In this document: positions 1 through 4,379 of the stretch, piece after piece
How positions within the stretch are numbered: the first letter of the stretch is position 1
How the letters are laid out: each line of letters begins with the position of its first letter
Assembly: GCA_009920875.1 (NCBI GenBank)
Contig: RFZE01000097.1
Location: 1 to 5,558, forward strand
Origin: Alphaproteobacteria bacterium
GTDB lineage: Bacteria > Pseudomonadota > Alphaproteobacteria > RS24
Reading direction: 5' to 3'
Length of the DNA: 5,558 nucleotides
Position numbers and translations under genes: made by a program
Notes under the pieces: generated by a model
Database searches by the model: none
Told to the model about the DNA's origin: nothing
The model's input: only the letters and a program-made list of their open reading frames with translations

Positions 1-157
1 CCGCCGAGCCGCTTTCTTCCAGTGCCAGCAAAAACGCATGGCGCAAAAACGGGTTGTAAATTTGGCTGTCCGGATTGGCGCAAACGTCCCAATCTTCTGC
101 CCCCACGGCAGCGAGGCTTGAAATCACCTTAAGCTGAACCGCCGGTGCGTCACTCAT
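1..157 (-). CDS. COG3146/DUF482 GNAT-like protein, N-terminal fragment (runs off left edge)
   Basis: Only the first 52 codons are in the window. The start is the ATG at 157-155, which overlaps the stop of the RidA-like gene as ATGA, the usual sign of translational coupling. The peptide begins MSDAPAVQLKVISSLAAVGA and continues through a W-D-V-C-A-N-P stretch, then Y-N-P-F-L-R-H-A-F-L and L-E-E-S-G-S. That series matches, from memory, the N-terminus of the COG3146 (DUF482, 'peptidogalycan biosynthesis/recognition') family of FemAB/GNAT-fold proteins common in Alphaproteobacteria. Full members are several hundred residues long, so most of the protein, including any acyl-CoA-binding core, lies outside the window. 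No substrate is established for the family as far as I know. The family call rests on the N-terminal motif alone; the reading frame itself is secure because of the overlap and the uninterrupted coding. Confidence 0.75.
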   Translation of the reverse strand, partial: MSDAPAVQLKVISSLAAVGAEDWDVCANPDSQIYNPFLRHAFLLALEESGSA

Positions 158-621
158 CCGGCGACCTCAATCACCGCATCAATCTCCACAGCCCAATTCA
201 TCGGCAGGCTGGCGACGCCGACCGCAATGCGCGAATGCACGCCGCGCTCGGCGAATAAATCATGCATCAGTTCTGACGCGCCGTTAATCACCGCAGGCTG
301 ATGGGTGAAGTCGGGCGTTGAATTGACAAAACCGTTGAGGCGAACAATCCGCACCAGCCGGTCAAAGTCACCATTCAGCGCAGCTTTCAACTGCGCAACA
401 ATGTTCAGTCCGGCCATTTGTGCCGCGCGCGTGCCGTCTTCAATCTCCAAGCCATCGCCCAAGCGCCCCGCCACCACGGCACCGCTGGCACCTATGGGGC
501 CTTGCCCTGAGACCATCAGCAGATTGCCGGTTTGCACATAGGGCACGTAAGCGCCCAAAGGCGCTTTTGCCTCAGGCAAAGTCAGGCCGTGTCGGTCAAG
601 AATTTGGTCGATGGTGCTCAT
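154..621 (-). CDS. RidA/YjgF-family (Rid) protein, 155 aa
   Basis: This is a Rid-superfamily protein. Canonical RidA hydrolyses reactive enamine/imine intermediates from PLP enzymes, in the cytoplasm as a trimer. This one belongs to the longer subgroup of about 150 residues (YjgF_endoribonc type), with an N-terminal extension before the conserved L-M-V-S-G-Q-G-P core near residues 35-42. The C-terminal half has V-N-S-T-P-D-F at about 99-105 and S-R-I-A-V-G-V-A-S-L-P at about 130-140. Arg131 and Glu146 align with Arg105 and Glu120 of E. coli RidA, the residues that bind the substrate carboxylate and activate water, so deaminase-type chemistry is plausible. The length is complete. The start is the ATG at 621; its Shine-Dalgarno is weak (a GAGA stretch a few bases upstream). 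It lies 61 nt after dinB and overlaps the next gene as ATGA. The specific substrate is unknown, and the ridA symbol is withheld because the subgroup differs from E. coli RidA. Confidence 0.88.
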   Translation of the reverse strand: MSTIDQILDRHGLTLPEAKAPLGAYVPYVQTGNLLMVSGQGPIGASGAVVAGRLGDGLEIEDGTRAAQMAGLNIVAQLKAALNGDFDRLVRIVRLNGFVNSTPDFTHQPAVINGASELMHDLFAERGVHSRIAVGVASLPMNWAVEIDAVIEVAG

Positions 622-682
622 ATCTGTCTCATCTTCAATTTAGGGCATTCAGCCATATAAGCTAACGCGGCATTTCGTGACA
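622..682 (-). other. dinB to RidA-like intergenic spacer
   Basis: This 61-nt gap is the only clear break in the downstream part of the cluster. I see no hairpin followed by a T-run on the minus strand, so readthrough from dinB is likely. An A/T-rich TTATAT stretch lies in its middle, but nothing resembling a -35 box sits at a suitable distance, so I do not call a promoter. Confidence 0.4.
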
Positions 683-1993
683 TTAAAGGCTGCGCCCCTT
701 TTTTATGCTGCCATCGCCGAATTTGTCGCGCAGATTGTCCATCGCCTGTTCCGCCGCTTTGCGTCGTGCCTTATCCGGATCGGCCAAATCGGGCGGGTCG
801 GCCAATTGCGCATCAACCAGTCCGGAAACACCAATCCCGATAAGGCGAAATTTCTGCCCCGGATGCTCGGCCAACACTTGCCGCAAAAGTTGACCGCCTT
901 TTTCAAACATCACATCGGCCAATTGCGTCGGGTCGGGCAGGGAGACATTGCGCGTCAGTGATGACAATCGGTCGGCCTTCATTTTCAACACCACGGTCTT
1001 GCCCGCCACGCCTTTGGCTTTGCAGCGTTTGGCGGTTTTTTCGCTAAGCCACCAGAGATGTTTTTCCAATGCTTTCACATCGCTTAAATCTTCATTGAAA
1101 GTGGTTTCGCTGGAAATGGATTTGGCGGCCGTGCTCGGCACGATTTTGCGACTGTCTTGCCCGCGCGCCAGTCGCGCCAGCCGCAAGCCCATTGAGTCAT
1201 AGCGTTTTACCAATTCGGCTTCGTCGATTTTCTGCAATTGCGCCACGTGCCGAATGCCGTCGCGCGCCAGCTTGGCTTGCATGGCCTTACCGACACCCCA
1301 AATGGCGCTGACCGGTAATGTAGCCAAGAAGTCGAGAGTCTCGGCCTCGCCAATGACGGAAAAGCCGCGTGGTTTGTTGAGGTCGGAGGCCAGCTTGGCG
1401 AGGAATTTATTGTGGCTCAGGCCGATGGAAACGGTAATGCCGATTTCTTTCTCAATGCGATTGGTCAGTTTCATCAAGCTGAGGGCCGGTGCGCCGCCAT
1501 GCAGCCGTTCTGTGCCGCGCAAATCCATAAACGCTTCGTCAATCGATAGCGGTTCGACCAATGGCGTCAGTTCGCGCATCAAATCACGCACCTCGCGCCC
1601 GACACGGCCATATTTCTCCATATCGGGCTTGATGATGACCGCATCGGGGCAGGCTTTGGTTGCCTTGAACATGGGCATGGCGGAGTGCACGCCGTGAATG
1701 CGCGCAATATAGCAGCAAGTGGACACGACACCGCGCCGCCCACCGCCGATAATCACCGGCTTGTCGTCCAATTCAGGATTATCGCGCTTTTCGACCGCGG
1801 CATAAAACGCATCGCAATCGAGATGCGCCACACCAAGCTGCATCAGCTCGCTATGGCGCACAAGGCGCGGCGAGTGGCAAGACGGGCAGCGCAACGCATC
1901 TTCGGCGCTCAGAGTGCAAGGCTGCACGCAATCGCGGCATAATGCCGTGAGCGGCTCATCTATGGGCGTTGATTTTTCCCGTAATCCAGTCAT
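683..1993 (-). CDS. dinB: DNA polymerase IV (Y-family) with N-terminal Cys4 extension
   Basis: DinB is an error-prone translesion polymerase that extends DNA past damaged bases. From the ATG at 1993 the protein has 436 residues. An N-terminal extension holds C-R-D-C (Cys19, Cys22) and C-P-S-C (Cys36, Cys39), a likely zinc ribbon found in alphaproteobacterial DinB. The catalytic core begins at A-H-L-D-C-D-A-F-Y: Asp59 is the first metal ligand and Tyr64 is at the steric-gate position (Phe13 in E. coli, Tyr12 in Dpo4). S-I-D-E-A-F supplies the other acidic pair, Asp152/Glu153. S-I-G-L-S-H-N-K-F-L-A-K and the thumb helix-hairpin-helix around I-W-G-V-G-K follow, then the little-finger domain. The protein ends K-K-G-R-S-L, with no terminal clamp-binding peptide like that of E. 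coli DinB. The 1993 start has GAGG three bases upstream and overlaps the HAD gene by 38 nt; a longer frame from a TTG at 2044 is less likely. No LexA box was seen nearby. Confidence 0.95.
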   Translation of the reverse strand: MTGLREKSTPIDEPLTALCRDCVQPCTLSAEDALRCPSCHSPRLVRHSELMQLGVAHLDCDAFYAAVEKRDNPELDDKPVIIGGGRRGVVSTCCYIARIHGVHSAMPMFKATKACPDAVIIKPDMEKYGRVGREVRDLMRELTPLVEPLSIDEAFMDLRGTERLHGGAPALSLMKLTNRIEKEIGITVSIGLSHNKFLAKLASDLNKPRGFSVIGEAETLDFLATLPVSAIWGVGKAMQAKLARDGIRHVAQLQKIDEAELVKRYDSMGLRLARLARGQDSRKIVPSTAAKSISSETTFNEDLSDVKALEKHLWWLSEKTAKRCKAKGVAGKTVVLKMKADRLSSLTRNVSLPDPTQLADVMFEKGGQLLRQVLAEHPGQKFRLIGIGVSGLVDAQLADPPDLADPDKARRKAAEQAMDNLRDKFGDGSIKKGRSL

Positions 1994-2612
1994 GCACCTC
2001 GCCCCAAACATCAATGCGGGCAGTGGCGCCGTCGGCTTTGCCAATCAGCTTTTGCAGACGCGGGTCAGCGATAAAGTGAATGCAATGCACATGCGGCGCA
2101 TCTTCCGCAACCGAATTGATATTGTGCGGTATATCGTCGAGAAAGAAAACCGGCCCGTCCACTTTATCGGCCAGCCATTTCACCGGTGCGCCTTTCAAAC
2201 CGCTATTGACGACCACCGGATAGTCCATGCCGTGGCCTCTGAGATTGTCGATGCGCGCCTGTTTGTGGTCGGCGGGAAGGTTGGTCAGAACGATAATTTG
2301 CGCGTGCTCAGCCAATGCTGCTAGCGTTTCCGCTGCGCCGTCGGCGGCTTCAATATGTGGTGTTTCGGCGGCAAAGAAATCATCAATCAGCGTCGGCATC
2401 TGCACCGGCTCATTGGTTTCGCGCGATTTGATATTATTGCTCAGGCCGAAATTTTGTAGGTCAATCCAAAGCCCCTGGCTCTCCAAATAAACCTCCACGC
2501 GCTCCATAAATTTCAACAGCACTTCATCGGCGTCGGTAATGATTAGCGGGCGAGCCGCATCCAAGCGTAGCGCTTCCAATTGGCTGATGATTTCGGGGGC
2601 AATTTCACTCAT
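1956..2612 (-). CDS. HAD-superfamily hydrolase, 218 aa, substrate unknown
   Basis: Haloacid dehalogenase-fold hydrolase, probably a small-molecule phosphatase. The four HAD motifs can be read in order: motif I is D-A-D-E-V (Asp27 nucleophile, Asp29 general acid), motif II is V-L-T-N (Thr110), the motif III lysine is probably Lys140 or Lys145, and motif IV is F-L-D-D (Asp159, Asp160). The roughly 80-residue stretch between motifs I and II would be a C1-type cap, including a Trp/Leu-rich segment and an N-N-I-K-S-R stretch. There is no signal peptide, so it is cytoplasmic. The start is the ATG at 2612, twelve bases after the DUF3572 stop; the 3' end overlaps dinB by 38 nt. Similar proteins are, to my recollection, conserved hypotheticals in Alphaproteobacteria. 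The position next to dinB suggests, but does not show, a link to nucleotide or damage metabolism. All catalytic residues seem present, so I expect an active enzyme. Confidence 0.85.
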   Translation of the reverse strand: MSEIAPEIISQLEALRLDAARPLIITDADEVLLKFMERVEVYLESQGLWIDLQNFGLSNNIKSRETNEPVQMPTLIDDFFAAETPHIEAADGAAETLAALAEHAQIIVLTNLPADHKQARIDNLRGHGMDYPVVVNSGLKGAPVKWLADKVDGPVFFLDDIPHNINSVAEDAPHVHCIHFIADPRLQKLIGKADGATARIDVWGEVHDWITGKINAHR

Positions 2613-2624
2613 TTACAACTCATT

Positions 2625-2903
2625 TCACGTCCAATGCGGCAAATCCCCGCCGGGCAACGCCATGCGCGCTTGCGCCAGATGCTCGGGGTTTATCTCCCGC
2701 GCCTCGCAAAATTCGGTCAACAGCGCCTCATCAAACAAAAAGAAATCGAGCACACCGGCCAGCATGTCAGGGTCTTGTGCGCGCTCTAAAATATCGTTCG
2801 GGCCCATGCCGGAAAGAGCCACGAAACGGTCCATCATTTCGTCCACTCCGGCCAGATAGGTGAGGGCTTTCAGGGCCAAAATTTCGGCTTCTTCTTGCTG
2901 CAT
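2625..2903 (-). CDS. DUF3572 family protein, about 92 aa
   Basis: Small, acidic, helical cytoplasmic protein matching DUF3572, a family largely confined to Alphaproteobacteria and without an assigned function. The recognisable parts are A-L-K-A-L-T-Y-L-A-G near the N-terminus, R-F-V-A-L-S-G-M and the L-D-F-F-L-F-D-E-A-L-L stretch in the middle, and A-R-M-A-L-P-G close to the end. I chose the ATG at 2903, which begins M-Q-Q-E-E-A-E just before the conserved block. The open frame could be extended to a TTG at 2954, but that would place the start inside the rpmG terminator hairpin, which is implausible. No Shine-Dalgarno is visible before 2903. A -10-like sequence lies 7 nt upstream, so the mRNA may be leaderless. 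The HAD gene follows after 12 nt, suggesting co-transcription with it and dinB. Confidence 0.82.
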   Translation of the reverse strand: MQQEEAEILALKALTYLAGVDEMMDRFVALSGMGPNDILERAQDPDMLAGVLDFFLFDEALLTEFCEAREINPEHLAQARMALPGGDLPHWT

Positions 2904-2909
2904 GGCGCT

Positions 2910-2938
2910 ATAATTAGGCTGTTTGTCGGTGCGGGCAA
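2910..2938 (-). promoter_or_regulatory. Possible promoter of DUF3572-HAD-dinB
   Basis: On the minus strand TTGCCC (2938-2933) is followed after 17 nt by AATTAT (2915-2910), each matching four of six bases of the sigma70 consensus. It sits directly after the rpmG terminator, where a new promoter would be needed. Initiation about 7 nt downstream of the -10 would fall on or next to the A of the DUF3572 ATG. This is inferred from pattern only. Confidence 0.35.
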
Positions 2939-2939
2939 T

Positions 2940-2963
2940 AAAAAAGGCGCCCAATGGGACGCC
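2940..2963 (-). terminator. Intrinsic terminator of rpmG
   Basis: Read on the minus strand, GGCGTCC and GGGCGCC form a 7-bp stem (one U·G wobble) around a CATT loop, followed immediately by six T residues. It begins 24 nt after the rpmG stop. The opposite strand has only three T after the hairpin, so termination is expected mainly for the rpmG transcript. It should separate rpmG from DUF3572, at least partly. Confidence 0.85.
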
Positions 2964-2987
2964 TTTCAGTCAACAAAACAAGCGGTT

Positions 2988-3155
2988 TTACTTGATTTTG
3001 TTTTCCTTGAATTCCACATGCTTGCGGGCCACCGGATCATATTTCCGCACGACCATTTTCTCAGTCATGGTGCGGGCGTTTTTCTTGGTCACATAGAAAT
3101 ACCCTGTGCCTGCTGTGCTTTCCAGCTTGATTTTAACGGTTGTCGGTTTTGCCAT
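2988..3155 (-). CDS. rpmG: 50S ribosomal protein L33
   Basis: Ribosomal protein L33 of the large subunit, located near the E site. The 55-codon frame runs from the ATG at 3155 to TAA at 2990-2988 and begins M-A-K-P-T-T-V-K-I-K-L, followed by Y-F-Y-V-T-K-K-N, E-K-M-V-V-R-K-Y-D-P and R-K-H-V-E-F-K-E, all typical of bacterial L33. The length is normal. The protein has no cysteines, so it is the zinc-independent (C-minus) type, which means no zinc-responsive switching of this copy is expected. It is a very short, basic gene flanked by its own promoter (-35 at 3229-3224) and an intrinsic terminator (2963-2940), so it can be expressed alone at ribosomal-protein levels. The Shine-Dalgarno is poor (a GTGAG stretch about 10 nt upstream). 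Confidence 0.97.
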   Translation of the reverse strand: MAKPTTVKIKLESTAGTGYFYVTKKNARTMTEKMVVRKYDPVARKHVEFKENKIK

Positions 3156-3179
3156 TGGTCAAATTCTCACAAATCTTGG

Positions 3180-3191
3180 GCGCTCTCGCGC
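3180..3191 (-). other. Small GNRA-type hairpin in rpmG 5' leader
   Basis: The predicted rpmG leader contains GCGC-GAGA-GCGC, a 4-bp stem closed by a GAGA tetraloop of the GNRA class, about 25 nt before the start codon. GNRA loops are stable, so this could affect leader structure. The stem is short and could be chance in GC-rich sequence. Confidence 0.3.
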
Positions 3192-3201
3192 TGTGTTGGC
3201 G

Positions 3202-3229
3202 AAAATAGGCATTTCGGCGCGCTTGTCAA
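3202..3229 (-). promoter_or_regulatory. rpmG: rpmG promoter, sigma70 type
   Basis: A perfect TTGACA (3229-3224) is followed after 16 nt by TATTTT (3207-3202; four of six matches to TATAAT). It starts 7 nt beyond the NUDIX stop codon and points at rpmG. The predicted start of transcription is near 3195, leaving a leader of about 40 nt. It is the best promoter in the window. Confidence 0.75.
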
Positions 3230-3235
3230 CCTCAA

Positions 3236-3979
3236 CTAGAGATCCGTAATCAGCGGTCTGCCTTTAATAAAGCGGACATAGGGCGCGGGTTTTTTCATTT
3301 GCGCTTTGCGGTCAAGTTTCAAGCGCTCTTCCACCATATCAATCACCGAGCGGGTGATGGCGGGCAGGTCGAGCTTGCGTGCTTCGCCCAATGTCAGCCA
3401 ATGCAAATCCAGCAATTCACCGCTCGCTTTGGCCATTTCTTCCGGGTCGGTGTGAATAAACTCGTCATAAACCATGAAAAAACGCGTATCGAAACGCCGC
3501 GTGCGATAGGTCGGCGTGACGGCGCGGGCGATGAAATCCATCTGGTCGAGCGGCGGCTCAACGCCATGGTCGAAATAGCTTTGCCACACCTTATCGCCGG
3601 TGCTCAGGTTCTTCTTGGTCGGGCGACCGATAATCAGGCCAGTCTCTTCAAAGGTTTCACGAATGGCGGCCAGCGCCAGCCCGCGCAATTTATTGTCGCT
3701 GACGGTTTTGCGGGTTTCTTTTCTAAGCCGCTTCATCACCGGTGCGCTGAGGCCTTTCGGCACTTGCAGACGCTGGTCAATAAGGTCGAGGCGACCGCCC
3801 GGAAAGACGAATTTATTGGGCATGAATTTATGCGTGGCGGCGCGCTTGCCCATCAGGATTTTCGGTTGTTTGGCTTGGCGCACGACAATCAATGTGGCGG
3901 CTTCGCGCGGGCGCACCGCTTTGGCACTTTCTTCACGATACTCGCCCGGCCCGGCCGGAGTGTTCCCATATTTACTCAT
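3236..3979 (-). CDS. NUDIX hydrolase with split Nudix box (NUDT19-like)
   Basis: NUDIX enzymes cleave nucleoside diphosphates linked to another group (X), using Mg2+ bound by the Nudix box. This protein has 247 residues. The box is split: V-F-P-G-G-R is at residues 58-63, and R-E-T-F-E-E-T-G-L is at 107-115, with Glu108, Glu111 and Glu112 as metal ligands. Canonical spacing from G62 to the box arginine would be 14, and here it is 45, so about 31 residues are inserted, many basic. Insertions at this site are known in the NUDT19/RP2-like group, some of which act on CoA derivatives, but I cannot assign the substrate. The start is the ATG at 3979, which overlaps the DUF983 stop by 8 nt (ATGAGTAA); the open frame extends to a TTG at 4144, but that part is only the antiparallel frame of DUF983 coding sequence. 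The protein is cytoplasmic, with no signal peptide. Confidence 0.88.
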   Translation of the reverse strand: MSKYGNTPAGPGEYREESAKAVRPREAATLIVVRQAKQPKILMGKRAATHKFMPNKFVFPGGRLDLIDQRLQVPKGLSAPVMKRLRKETRKTVSDNKLRGLALAAIRETFEETGLIIGRPTKKNLSTGDKVWQSYFDHGVEPPLDQMDFIARAVTPTYRTRRFDTRFFMVYDEFIHTDPEEMAKASGELLDLHWLTLGEARKLDLPAITRSVIDMVEERLKLDRKAQMKKPAPYVRFIKGRPLITDL

Positions 3980-4376
3980 CTTGCTCTTCTGAATCCTCCG
4001 CAAAGCCATGCATGCGCAACGCCCATTGTAGGCCAACAACCGCCCCTTTGACCATCGGCAATGAGATGAGGCTGACCAAAACGGCCAGCAAGCAAAACAA
4101 AACCGCATGGACATAAAGCGGCGGTGTGTAAAGGCGCTCGACAATCAGCGCCACCGGCACAATCACATGGCCGACAATGAAAATGGTGAAATAGGGCGGC
4201 GCATCATCGGCTTGATGACCCGACAGATTGAGGCCGCAAGACGAACATTTGTCGCTGATTTTCAAATATTTCCGAAACAAGGTTTTTTCGCCGCATTGCG
4301 GGCATTGGCCTCGCACACCGCGCCACATGGCAGCGCGGCGGCTGCGTTCTTCACGCAAAAGATGTTCAATGGACAT
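3972..4376 (-). CDS. DUF983 family zinc-binding membrane protein, 134 aa
   Basis: Small inner-membrane protein of the DUF983 family, with no established function. The N-terminal cytoplasmic part carries two zinc knuckles, C-P-Q-C at 25-28 and C-S-S-C at 44-47, enough for a Cys4 site. The signature H-Q-A-D-D-A-P-P-Y follows at 54-62. Two hydrophobic helices are visible at about 63-82 and 88-108, and the family motif K-G-A-V-V-G-L-Q-W-A-L-R-M-H-G-F is at 110-125, before an acidic tail. The length is normal for the family. The start is the ATG at 4376, three bases after the rnr stop, with an AGAGGA Shine-Dalgarno inside the rnr 3' end (4394-4389). The stop overlaps the NUDIX start. It is therefore almost certainly co-transcribed and translationally coupled with rnr and the NUDIX gene. 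Confidence 0.93.
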   Translation of the reverse strand: MSIEHLLREERSRRAAMWRGVRGQCPQCGEKTLFRKYLKISDKCSSCGLNLSGHQADDAPPYFTIFIVGHVIVPVALIVERLYTPPLYVHAVLFCLLAVLVSLISLPMVKGAVVGLQWALRMHGFAEDSEEQDE

Positions 4377-4379
4377 GGG

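Noticed and set aside
622..682. Promoter for the RidA-like gene around a TTATAT stretch
   Set aside because: No acceptable -35 sequence lies 16-18 nt upstream, so the match could be chance.
1994..2044. Longer DinB start at a TTG (2044) adding 17 residues
   Set aside because: The ATG at 1993 has a GAGG just upstream and a smaller overlap with the HAD gene. Homologues as I recall them begin close to the C-R-D-C motif, so the extra residues are not expected.
683..2100. LexA-type SOS box (GTTC-N7-GTTC) near dinB
   Set aside because: GTTC pairs occur, for example around 1543-1565 and 4325-4347, but the spacing is 14 rather than 7, and neither lies in a promoter position.
2904..2954. Longer DUF3572 start at a TTG (2954)
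   Set aside because: The start codon would lie inside the rpmG terminator hairpin and the added residues do not resemble the family.
3299..4051. Plus-strand open frame of 250 codons opposite the NUDIX gene
   Set aside because: It is antisense to a well-supported NUDIX protein and shows no recognisable family. Long antisense frames are common opposite GC-rich coding sequence.
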